Origin: Candidatus Melainabacteria bacterium
GTDB taxonomy: Bacteria > Cyanobacteriota > Vampirovibrionia > Obscuribacterales > Obscuribacteraceae
Length of the DNA stretch: 6,955 nucleotides
NCBI GenBank assembly: GCA_003151275.1
Contig: PLXC01000090.1
Coordinates: 1-6,955 of the forward strand
Direction: 5' to 3'
Both the position numbers and the translations under genes were made by a program. This document shows, piece after piece, positions 1 to 5,917 of the stretch (positions are counted from its first letter, which is position 1; every line of letters starts with the position of its first letter). The notes under the pieces are model-generated. The model made no database searches. It was given only the letters and a program-made list of their open reading frames with translations, and was not told the origin of the DNA.

Positions 1-2
1 AT

Positions 3-104
3 CGACAGGCAAAGGCAAAGGCAAATAGCCGAGCCGTCGCAAAAGCCCAAGTCTCTTCATCTAAGGAAAAAGATGGTAGCGCCTCGTCGCCGCAACATCC
101 TTGA
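3..104 (+). CDS. Possible C-terminal tail of a gene entering from the left edge (partial, doubtful)
   Basis: Reading from base 3, this frame is open for 33 codons and ends at TGA 102-104, with no start inside the window. The product is low-complexity and rich in Ala, Lys and Ser (it begins RQAKAKANSRAVAKAQ), the kind of basic tail that ends some nucleic-acid-binding or cell-wall proteins. Part of this composition comes from the GGCAAA triplication at 8-25. The opposite strand is also open here, and the minus-strand candidate at 61-195 overlaps it, so at most one is likely to be real. No function can be given. Sequence to the left of the window would settle it. Confidence 0.22.
   Translation, partial: RQAKAKANSRAVAKAQVSSSKEKDGSASSPQHP
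8..25. repeat. Short tandem repeat, three copies of GGCAAA
   Basis: Three exact head-to-tail copies of the hexamer GGCAAA. The period is a multiple of three, so copy-number change would keep frame in any gene crossing it. In the plus frame starting at base 3 it encodes alternating Ala and Lys. Confidence 0.7.
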
Positions 105-195
105 CACATAAACTCGACCTTCCTTCGTCGAGACGGCCAACCGCGATTAACGCTGCAATTCCCCCTGCCAAAATCCAGGTGCACACATCGTTCAT
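61..195 (-). CDS. Candidate small membrane protein, 44 aa (doubtful)
   Basis: An ATG at 195-193 opens a 44-codon frame ending with TAG at 63-61. The product begins MNDVCTWILAGGIAALIAVG: one hydrophobic stretch (about residues 5-20) that could span the membrane, followed by a polar, basic tail ending RRYHLFP. An AGAGG motif lies at 213-209, but it is 13 nt from this ATG, longer than the 9-nt spacing seen for other genes here. A second ATG at 208-206 opens another minus frame that runs without a stop to the window edge, but the AGAGG abuts it directly. The frame is family-less to me and could be chance. Confidence 0.2.
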   Translation of the reverse strand: MNDVCTWILAGGIAALIAVGRLDEGRSSLCVKDVAATRRYHLFP

Positions 196-362
196 TGGGG
201 ACCGACATCCTCTTTCTTTGCTCGGTGCTTAACGCCTTGCGGGCAGCCTTTCCGCCCAAGATTGCCCACGATCTGTGATGTCCCGAGCGAAATCACATGC
301 TCACCTGCTGCTGGTTCACCTCAAGCACTAAGATCATTTGCATGAAAAGCACAAACCCATCC
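105..362. other. Left flank, no confident gene
   Basis: I see no supported gene in positions 1-362 beyond the two doubtful short frames. Within it are a 6-bp inverted repeat (CTCGAC 113-118 with GTCGAG 127-132, 8-nt loop) and an imperfect one (236-260, CTTG..GGC with GCCCAAG, 2-nt bulge). Neither is followed by a T-run on either strand, so I do not call a terminator for the stress-protein gene that ends at 363. Confidence 0.5.
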
Positions 363-803
363 TTACGGATTACCGAGCACAGCGTTACGCAGCGGTGCTT
401 TAATTACTTCGACTGAACACGGTGATTTGTTTACCACCGATTCAGCAACACTGCCTAAGAAAAAATGGTCGAGACCACTGCGTCCGCGCGAACCCATCAC
501 TATGAAGTCCGCATGCCACTGCAAAGCTGTCTTCACGATTTCATCGCAAGCAATGCCTTCTCCGACTTCACCCGTTACTTTGTGTGGATGCATTAGCAGT
601 TTTACAGCTTTTACCTGAGCGTCGAGCAAATCCATGTGACACTGCTTCTCATCATCTGGGATCATGCCACCCAGATCGCCAAGGAAAGGCTCAGCTACCG
701 TAAACAACAAAAATTCAGAACCACCTGCCCAAGTTCGATTTGTCACCGAGTCCAGGGCGGCCTGGCTAAATTCAGAACCGTCTAAAGCAATCAATACTCT
801 CAT
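363..803 (-). CDS. Universal stress protein, UspA family
   Basis: A 146-residue single-domain cytoplasmic universal stress protein, of the usual family length. It begins MRVLIALDGSEFSQAA, matching the family's first beta strand and the Asp-Gly-Ser nucleotide-contacting turn (D8). The ATP-binding signature G-x2-G-x9-G-S is complete: G104, G107, G117, S118. This points to the ATP-binding subclass rather than the UspA type that does not bind ATP. Such proteins act in survival of starvation, oxidative or energy stress; the partner is not predictable. An in-frame TTG at 806-804 directly precedes ATG 803-801. I choose the ATG because AAGGAAGG at 820-813 then sits 9 nt upstream, as for the ATPase and adaptor genes here, and because family members begin at this Met. 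The stop is TAA at 365-363. It lies about 122 bp downstream of the AI-2E-family gene on the same strand. Confidence 0.93.
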   Translation of the reverse strand: MRVLIALDGSEFSQAALDSVTNRTWAGGSEFLLFTVAEPFLGDLGGMIPDDEKQCHMDLLDAQVKAVKLLMHPHKVTGEVGEGIACDEIVKTALQWHADFIVMGSRGRSGLDHFFLGSVAESVVNKSPCSVEVIKAPLRNAVLGNP

Positions 804-812
804 CAATACACG

Positions 813-820
813 CCTTCCTT
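813..820 (-). promoter_or_regulatory. Ribosome binding site of the universal stress protein gene
   Basis: AAGGAAGG on the minus strand, 9 nt from ATG 803 and 6 nt from TTG 806. The 9-nt spacing recurs at two other genes in the window, favouring the ATG start. Confidence 0.7.
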
Positions 821-925
821 ACGAGTCGCCCCAGATAAATCTATTGGTTTTCGATCGCTTACGCATCGGCCCATAGTGGTAAGTTTTTAGACTTGCAAAG
901 GTAAACGCTTTTCCTGGAATATACA

Positions 926-1825
926 TTAAGCTGCGTTTTCTTCGGTCACTTTTAATGATTCTGCTTGGGTTTTGCTGCTATCAGCATTAGACTGCCTTGA
1001 TGGTTTTAAGTAAAATTCCTCAGCGAGGAAAATAGCAGCGGATGTGATAGGCACACTTATTAAAGCGCCCGGTATTCCCATTAGAGCGGCGCCGAATAGT
1101 ATTGCAAGAAGCACGACCAGGGGATGTAGAGCCACATGCTTACCCAAAAAATGCGGAACCAAGAAACTGCTTTCGACCCACTGCTCGAGTCCGTAGAAAA
1201 CAAGAACAGCACCCGCCAATAGCGGTGCCTGATTGAAAGCCACTACAACCGCGCATGCTGTGGCAATAAAAGCACCGATGTATGGCACAAGGTTGAGCAT
1301 GCCACCGAGGATGCCTAGCAAAAGCGCATACTTCAGACCTAAAACAGTGAAGCCAGTGACAAGAAACGCGCCGACGCCAAGCGCTACAAGTAGCTGCCCG
1401 CGAACATACCCACCCATCCTCATTGCCAACGATTCTATGAGCCGTGCGACTTTCGGTCTTGCACGTTCAGGCAACCATTCTAAGATGGCAAACCAAATCC
1501 TGTCAGCCTCGATCACAAAGTAACCAGAAAGGAAGAGGATCAATACTACGTTCAGAACAAGTCCAACAACTCCGGCACTCATATCGAAAGTTTGCCGAAG
1601 AAGTTTGAGTAGTAATGTTTGCACATCTTGAACTTCTACTGCCAATGCATCTGATTTGTTTCCGGCCATATTCAACGCGTGTTGATACAAGTGGTCGATT
1701 CCAGATAGGTATCCTGGAAGATTAGCAAAGAGTTTTTGCCATTGCTCCTGAATGGCCGGTATCAATAGTGCGCCGACCAAGCCATATGTGAGTCCAGCCA
1801 TTAGATAAAGCATCAAGACGGTCAC
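926..1825 (-). CDS. AI-2E family transporter / PerM-like membrane protein, N-terminus missing
   Basis: Inner-membrane protein of the AI-2E transporter family (PF01594; relatives include E. coli PerM and TqsA). Family hallmarks are present: GGYVRGQLLVALGVGAF (138-154), then LNLVPYIGAFI (177-187), then ESSFLVPHFLGKHVALHPLVVLL (218-240) and a Gly/Pro-rich MGIPGALISVP (249-259). Several hydrophobic helices follow the family layout, and residues 275-299 form a polar tail. Substrate is not predictable: members have been linked to AI-2 export, Na+/H+ exchange or nothing known. At 299 aa it is short by roughly 50-65 residues, lacking the first membrane helices. It starts at GTG 1825-1823 only because the frame closes upstream at TAA 1867-1865. 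The codons just before the GTG (PRAARKKIPRL) still look like this family, and no good ribosome binding site precedes the GTG. The gene is therefore probably truncated or frameshifted near 1839-1867. The stop is TAA 928-926. Confidence 0.85.
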   Translation of the reverse strand: MTVLMLYLMAGLTYGLVGALLIPAIQEQWQKLFANLPGYLSGIDHLYQHALNMAGNKSDALAVEVQDVQTLLLKLLRQTFDMSAGVVGLVLNVVLILFLSGYFVIEADRIWFAILEWLPERARPKVARLIESLAMRMGGYVRGQLLVALGVGAFLVTGFTVLGLKYALLLGILGGMLNLVPYIGAFIATACAVVVAFNQAPLLAGAVLVFYGLEQWVESSFLVPHFLGKHVALHPLVVLLAILFGAALMGIPGALISVPITSAAIFLAEEFYLKPSRQSNADSSKTQAESLKVTEENAA

Positions 1826-1995
1826 AAGTCGGGGGATCTTTTTTCTAGCAGCACGAGGGCAGTTTTACAGCAAGGTTCAAAGAATTTGTGGAAGTGAATC
1901 CACACGAATTGGTGGTAACGGCCGTGCCGCAGCCAGAGAACGGCATCATTGAGCTCTAAAGTTCTAACTTCTTTTGCCTGCCTCAATTGGGCCAA
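1822..1995 (-). pseudogene. Possible displaced N-terminal reading frame of the AI-2E-family gene
   Basis: A minus-strand frame offset from the AI-2E gene runs from about TTG 1995 to TGA 1824-1822 and overlaps the GTG start as GTGA. Its end reads LVLLEKR just where the AI-2E frame reads KKIPRLV. Joining them at the A6 run (1844-1839) gives LLEKKIPRLVTVLMLYL, which resembles the family's pattern between helix 2 and helix 3. One extra A, or a -1 slip on the run, would make the join. Against this, the upstream residues (WIHFHKFFEPCCKTA) are not hydrophobic enough for the missing helices. No ATG or ribosome binding site is seen. The plus strand is also open here (1849-1959). Confidence 0.25.
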
Positions 1996-2088
1996 AATCG
2001 ACTAGATCATTCCCGGTGCTGATTCTTTATCCCGACCCGAGTGATGTTGACGGTCTCCGTTCAATGATGCTTATGGCGATTCCGCGAA
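1868..2088. other. Gap between ATPase and AI-2E-family genes, possibly decayed
   Basis: No complete gene is supported. Short plus-strand frames look protein-like: one ends ELVVTAVPQPENGIIEL at TAA 1957-1959, and another includes FPVLILYPDPSDVDGLRSMM around 2006-2065. Neither has a start with a ribosome binding site. A 5-bp palindromic stem (GATTC/GAATC, 2078-2090) overlaps the ATPase stop codon but has no T-run. I see no clear terminator or promoter. Confidence 0.35.
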
Positions 2089-4605
2089 TCAGGAAAGGGA
2101 ATGGAAGAGCTTTCGCTTCATAAGCTCAACCAACACAAGATACGGAACCACCATCGCGAAGAGTGCTGCGAAGTATATCGGCGGCAACGGACTGAATCCC
2201 AACACGTCGGCTACGGGACTGAAGGGCAGGAGTACGGCAACCACCACGGTACCAATAGTGGTAATTGTCAGAGGCAGGCTCGGCGTGCTCTTCCAGGGCG
2301 CTTGAGCGGTGCGGATAACGAAGAGCACAAGAGTTTGCGTAGCCAGAGATTCAACAAACCAGCCCGTGTGAAATATTCGTTCATTAGCGTGCAGCACCTG
2401 CAACATGAGGTAGAACGTCAGGAAATCAAAAACCGAGCTGATCGGCCCGACATAAAGCATGAACTTTCGAATGAGCGATATGTTCCATCGTTGTGGACGC
2501 TGAATGAATGATCGATCAACATTGTCAGTCGGGATACTGACTTGTGCTAGATCGTACAAGAAGTTGTTCAGCAATATCTGCGTTGGCAACATAGGCAGGA
2601 ATGGCAAAAACATCGACGCGCCAGCCATGCTGAACATATTGCCGAAATTAGAGCTCGTACCCATGAGAAGATATTTGAGAACGTTGGCAAGCGATTTCCG
2701 TCCTTCGAGTATGCCCTCGTGAATGGCTTTAAGACTTGGTTCCAATAAAATGATCTCAGCAGATTCTTTGGCAACGTCGCTGGCGTTCATCACTGAGATG
2801 CCTACGTCGGCAACATGTAAAGCCGGTGCATCGTTGATGCCATCTCCGAGAAAACCGACAACATGCCCTCTGCTTTTCAGGGCAAGGATGATGCGGTTCT
2901 TTTGAGCAGGCTTGAGTCGGGCAAAAACGCTAGTGGTCTCAACCACATGAGAAAGCGCTGAGTCTGTCATGTGCTCAAGTTCAGGTCCCAATGTGATGTT
3001 CTCAACCGGTAGTCCGACGTGCTCGCAAACGTGTCGGGTAACGAGATCATTGTCTCCTGTCAGAATAATGACTCTGACGCCGTCACTTTTTAGATTCTTG
3101 ATCAATTCAGCGGCTTCCGGCACTGGGGGGTCGCTGAATGTAATGAACCCGACCAAAACCAGATCCTTTTCATCAGTGGCTTCGTATAACGGCTTGGCAT
3201 CAATGTCTCGCCACGCGACTGCCAGCACTCTCAGTCCTTGAGAGCTTAAATCTTGAAATTTCTTTTGACATTGCTGCAGCACCTCCGGGCTCATCGGCAC
3301 TGTTTGTCCGGAAATTTCGCAGCGAGAAGACACCTCAATAACAGCTTCTGGAGAGCCTTTCGTGATTAGCCACCGGTGATCTCCGGTCTGAACGACGACC
3401 GAAAGTCGTCGCCGTTCAAAGTCAAAGGGAATTTCATCAAGCTTGTGGTAACTCTCAACAGCTGGGTGGTCGTGATCAAGAATTGCCCAATCCAGTGGAT
3501 TTCCGGCAGCCTTCTCTAAAATCGCCTTGTTGAGCAAGTTAGTCTCGCCGGTTTCATGAGCTGAGTTGAGATATGCCAAAAGAAACACGCGTTCGTTGGT
3601 CTTGCTTTCTAAGTCAACATGATCCTCAACGACGGTCTCTCCACTTGTCAGTGTGCCAGTCTTATCAGAGCAAAGAATATCCATGCTGCCCAGGTTTTGA
3701 ATCGCAGGCAGATGTTTTACGATCACATGGTAGCGCGCCATGCGCATGGCGCCTTGCCCCAGGGTCACAGTCATGATCATGGGAAGGAACTCTGGAGTCA
3801 GACCAACTCCCAGGGCTACCGCAAACAACAACGATTGCAATGCATCACGATGAAGAATGGCACTGACCAAGAAGACAAACGCTACCAGGAAGAGAACTGT
3901 TTTCATGATTAGCACACCAAACTGGCGTGTGCCTTTTTCAAATTCCGTCTCAGGCGCATGCATTGCCAGCTGCCGCGCAATGCCACCGAAATTGGTGCGA
4001 TTGCCAGTGGCGGTGACGACGGCTTCACCAAAGCCGCTGACCACAGACGAACCGAGGTAAACAGGCTCTCCAAACTGCTCACCTGCCCTTGGAGTGCTTA
4101 GTTTTTCAACCGGCAGAGATTCTCCGGTCAAAGAAGCCTCATTGACGTGCAGGTCGCGAGCGCTGATCAAACGAGCATCGGCCGGAACAAGATCACCGGC
4201 CGATAATTTGATCAGGTCTCCTGGCACAATAACCGAGCGCACCAATTGTTGCCAGACACCGTCTCTAAATACCGTGGCAGTTAATGCGACCTTGGCACGG
4301 AGCTTTTCTACGCCCTGATTCGAGCGATACGATTGGACAAAGTTTATAGAGGCGCTAAGAATTACCATGAGCGCAATTAATACGGCGTTGACTATTTCGC
4401 CCAACCAGGCTGACACCCCAGAGGCGACCAGCAAGATGAGGACCAGCGGGCTGGTTATGAGTGGCAGAATCTCTTGTAGAAGCCAGGATTTACGCTTGGC
4501 GCCCAGTTCATTGGGCCCGATTGATTGCAGTAATCCTGTGGCCTCGGCAGTCGACAATCCTTTTACCGATACGACATCTATTTTCTGAGCTGCAGATGCA
4601 ACCAT
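2089..4605 (-). CDS. mgtA: Magnesium-translocating P-type ATPase, MgtA/MgtB family (P3B)
   Basis: An 838-residue inner-membrane pump that uses ATP to move Mg2+ (import in characterised MgtA/MgtB). All P-type ATPase motifs are intact: actuator TGES 160-163; TPEFLPMI in helix 4 (270-277); phosphorylation site DKTGT with D314; nucleotide-binding KGSPE 416-420; TGDN 516-519; hinge GDGINDAP 587-594. MgtA-specific stretches decide the subfamily over Ca2+ or heavy-metal pumps: KHLPAIQNLGSMDILCSDKT before and at the phosphorylation site, SSNFGNMFS in helix 5 (651-659), LLNNFLYDLAQVSIPTDNVD (678-697), and PISSVFDFLTF in the C-terminal helices. About ten membrane segments fit the family. It is roughly 60 residues shorter than the enterobacterial proteins, mainly at the N-terminus. 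Start ATG 4605-4603 has GGAG (4618-4615) 9 nt upstream. It follows the adaptor gene by 21 bp, probably one transcript. No Mg2+ riboswitch or leader is seen in that gap. Confidence 0.95.
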   Translation of the reverse strand: MVASAAQKIDVVSVKGLSTAEATGLLQSIGPNELGAKRKSWLLQEILPLITSPLVLILLVASGVSAWLGEIVNAVLIALMVILSASINFVQSYRSNQGVEKLRAKVALTATVFRDGVWQQLVRSVIVPGDLIKLSAGDLVPADARLISARDLHVNEASLTGESLPVEKLSTPRAGEQFGEPVYLGSSVVSGFGEAVVTATGNRTNFGGIARQLAMHAPETEFEKGTRQFGVLIMKTVLFLVAFVFLVSAILHRDALQSLLFAVALGVGLTPEFLPMIMTVTLGQGAMRMARYHVIVKHLPAIQNLGSMDILCSDKTGTLTSGETVVEDHVDLESKTNERVFLLAYLNSAHETGETNLLNKAILEKAAGNPLDWAILDHDHPAVESYHKLDEIPFDFERRRLSVVVQTGDHRWLITKGSPEAVIEVSSRCEISGQTVPMSPEVLQQCQKKFQDLSSQGLRVLAVAWRDIDAKPLYEATDEKDLVLVGFITFSDPPVPEAAELIKNLKSDGVRVIILTGDNDLVTRHVCEHVGLPVENITLGPELEHMTDSALSHVVETTSVFARLKPAQKNRIILALKSRGHVVGFLGDGINDAPALHVADVGISVMNASDVAKESAEIILLEPSLKAIHEGILEGRKSLANVLKYLLMGTSSNFGNMFSMAGASMFLPFLPMLPTQILLNNFLYDLAQVSIPTDNVDRSFIQRPQRWNISLIRKFMLYVGPISSVFDFLTFYLMLQVLHANERIFHTGWFVESLATQTLVLFVIRTAQAPWKSTPSLPLTITTIGTVVVAVLLPFSPVADVLGFSPLPPIYFAALFAMVVPYLVLVELMKRKLFHSLS

Positions 4606-4614
4606 GCCATGAAT

Positions 4615-4618
4615 CTCC
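4615..4618 (-). promoter_or_regulatory. Ribosome binding site of the P-type ATPase gene
   Basis: GGAG on the minus strand, 9 nt before ATG 4605, within the 21-bp gap after the adaptor stop codon. Its presence shows the ATPase has its own translation start within the joint transcript. An out-of-frame ATG (4610-4608) lies between it and the chosen start. Confidence 0.65.
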
Positions 4619-4626
4619 GTTGCGAA

Positions 4627-5655
4627 TTATTTGACAGATATTTTTGCTTGCCCGGTCATGCCCGGTCTAAGCACTGCTTGTGGATTTTTTAGAGTGACAG
4701 TGACCGAGAAATCTTGGCGTGAGGGATCAATTGAAAACGTTACGGTATCGATGCTGCCAGCAAAGGTTTTCTTGGGAATTTGCTGGCACGAAAAACTAAC
4801 TTGTTGACCAATATCAACCCGGTGCCGGTCAGCAATGGGCAAGACAATTTTTAGATTTACGTCGCTAATAGCTGCCACCACATAAGCTGCTTCGTCAGGG
4901 TTTACCCGATCACCGAGACTGACATTCTTTGTTACGATAACTCCACTGTTGGGTGCTCTAAGAGGCAGCTTGCTGGGTGAAGTTTTCTGTTTTGGGTCCA
5001 GCAACTTGATACCATACATGGTTGTAAGCGTTTGACACTCTTTTTCCAGGCGCATCCGCTGCTCGTTAAGATCCTCGATATCTTCGGTGGCGGTACGAAC
5101 ATCCTCCTCTGCTTGCTTGAGGTCTTTCTCGGCTGCGATGCCTTCTTTTACAAGCTTTCGGATCCGCTCGAGGTCTGATTTAGCCACCCGGCTTGCAGAT
5201 TCTCTTTTCCTGATGCTCATTTCAAGCAGTTCCCGGCGCGTTAAATAGTCGACACTCTGCCTCACTAGTTCGGCGCTCTCCATCAGGGCCAACAAATCAC
5301 CTTTGCGATAATACTTTCCAATGACGGCGTTGTCCTCACAGATGCTGCCAGGAAGCATGGCATGCACATGAAAGGACGTATTCTCAGATTGTTCGATGCG
5401 GCCTTCCGCACTGATGATTGAAAGATGTGATTTTGCGGTTGGCGCTTCGCTTCGATAAGTCGCCGCTTCCAGCTTATGGTTTAGCGCACTAATGGTGGTA
5501 CCAGACTCGTTAAAAACGATGCCTGACGTCAGGCAAAACGCGGGTGGCAGCGTCGAGATGGATACACTGAGCAAGATATCTCTAGCCAGCTGAACTAAGA
5601 AGCTTCGACTCACGTTGTCTTTGTGCATGAGGCGATCAGTCCGTCCAGTACTCAC
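4627..5655 (-). CDS. Periplasmic adaptor / membrane fusion protein (HlyD-RND type, CusB/CzcB-like)
   Basis: A 342-residue envelope protein built like the adaptors that join an inner-membrane pump to an outer-membrane channel. A weakly hydrophobic segment at about 19-48 is the likely membrane anchor or uncleaved signal. The first half-lipoyl motif follows (about 96-130, ending GKYYRKGDLLALMESAEL), then an Arg/Glu-rich alpha-helical hairpin (about 130-213). The second half-lipoyl is RAPNSGVIVTKNVSLGDRV (233-251), and a beta-barrel follows (about 265-340) ending NPQAVLRPGMTGQAKISV, typical of CusB/CzcB-like proteins. The start is GTG 5655-5653, supported by AAGAGG upstream; the next in-frame ATG is codon 10. 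Cys41 is preceded by PAF, which is not a proper lipobox. No pump or TolC-like partner is encoded in the window. Instead the P-type ATPase follows after 21 bp. The cargo is unknown. Confidence 0.88.
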   Translation of the reverse strand: MSTGRTDRLMHKDNVSRSFLVQLARDILLSVSISTLPPAFCLTSGIVFNESGTTISALNHKLEAATYRSEAPTAKSHLSIISAEGRIEQSENTSFHVHAMLPGSICEDNAVIGKYYRKGDLLALMESAELVRQSVDYLTRRELLEMSIRKRESASRVAKSDLERIRKLVKEGIAAEKDLKQAEEDVRTATEDIEDLNEQRMRLEKECQTLTTMYGIKLLDPKQKTSPSKLPLRAPNSGVIVTKNVSLGDRVNPDEAAYVVAAISDVNLKIVLPIADRHRVDIGQQVSFSCQQIPKKTFAGSIDTVTFSIDPSRQDFSVTVTLKNPQAVLRPGMTGQAKISVK

Positions 5656-5663
5656 TATTTTAT

Positions 5664-5670
5664 TCCTCTT
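5664..5670 (-). promoter_or_regulatory. Ribosome binding site that decides the GTG start of the adaptor gene
   Basis: AAGAGGA on the minus strand. The AGAGG core (5669-5665) is 9 nt from GTG 5655, while the alternative ATG at codon 10 (5628-5626) has no comparable motif upstream. This supports the GTG start. Confidence 0.65.
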
Positions 5671-5844
5671 TGTATTTGTCTCTTTGATGTTGAACTAGTT
5701 GCTCGCAGGACCAGTGCTGCTCACGGTAGGAACCATCCCTGGTCTCTCTCTCTGGAGAACTTGCGTCATGTTGTCTACTCTGTCATTTCTCTGGCTGATC
5801 CGAATCGTAATATGGACGTAGACTGAGATCGACCGAAAGACGTA

Positions 5845-5872
5845 TTGCCATCCATGTGACTTGGTGTAAACT
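5845..5872 (+). promoter_or_regulatory. Candidate sigma-70-type promoter for the fasciclin gene
   Basis: TTGCCA (5845-5850) and TAAACT (5867-5872) are separated by 16 bp and lie about 45 bp before ATG 5918. Each differs from consensus at two positions (TTGACA, TATAAT), so this is a plausible but unproven housekeeping promoter. Transcription would start near 5879. Confidence 0.35.
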
Positions 5873-5907
5873 TCTTCGCTAAGCAAATTGCAGTTATCGC
5901 CACTAAC

Positions 5908-5911
5908 GGAG
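5908..5911 (+). promoter_or_regulatory. Ribosome binding site of the fasciclin gene
   Basis: GGAG 6 nt before ATG 5918. It selects this ATG, which begins the signal peptide exactly, over an upstream in-frame ATG at 5888. Confidence 0.65.
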
Positions 5912-5917
5912 TTTTCG

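Larger units (their letters stand above)
5671..5917. other. Divergent intergenic region between the adaptor and fasciclin genes
   Basis: About 260 bp separate the two divergent starts, so promoters for both operons should lie here. I see a candidate plus-strand promoter (5845-5872) but no convincing minus-strand -35/-10 pair. A TC dinucleotide run lies at 5743-5753. The open frames here on either strand lack ribosome binding sites and overlap the fasciclin signal peptide or the adaptor N-terminus in antisense. Confidence 0.5.

Noticed and set aside
301..349. 16-codon minus-strand frame after the universal stress protein gene
   Set aside because: It is too short, with no ribosome binding site and no family resemblance.
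1233..1523. 96-codon plus-strand frame
   Set aside because: It is a shadow of the well-supported AI-2E-family gene on the opposite strand, with a Ser/Thr/Pro-rich composition typical of antisense frames.
2078..2090. GATTC/GAATC palindrome at the ATPase stop as a terminator
   Set aside because: It has only 5 bp of stem, overlaps the stop codon and has no T-run on the transcribed side.
2101..2511. 136-codon plus-strand frame
   Set aside because: It lies antisense to the C-terminal helices of the P-type ATPase, has no ribosome binding site, and its His/Arg/Gln-rich product resembles no family.
5533..5535. Cys41 of the adaptor as a lipoprotein attachment site
   Set aside because: The preceding residues are Pro-Ala-Phe. 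A lipobox needs a small residue just before the Cys, and the segment is too far from the N-terminus for a typical signal.
5743..5753. TC dinucleotide run as a phase-variable tract
   Set aside because: It is only about five units, outside any gene and not positioned within a recognised promoter.
5623..5826. 67-codon plus-strand frame in the divergent region
   Set aside because: It overlaps the adaptor N-terminus in antisense, has no ribosome binding site and no recognisable product.
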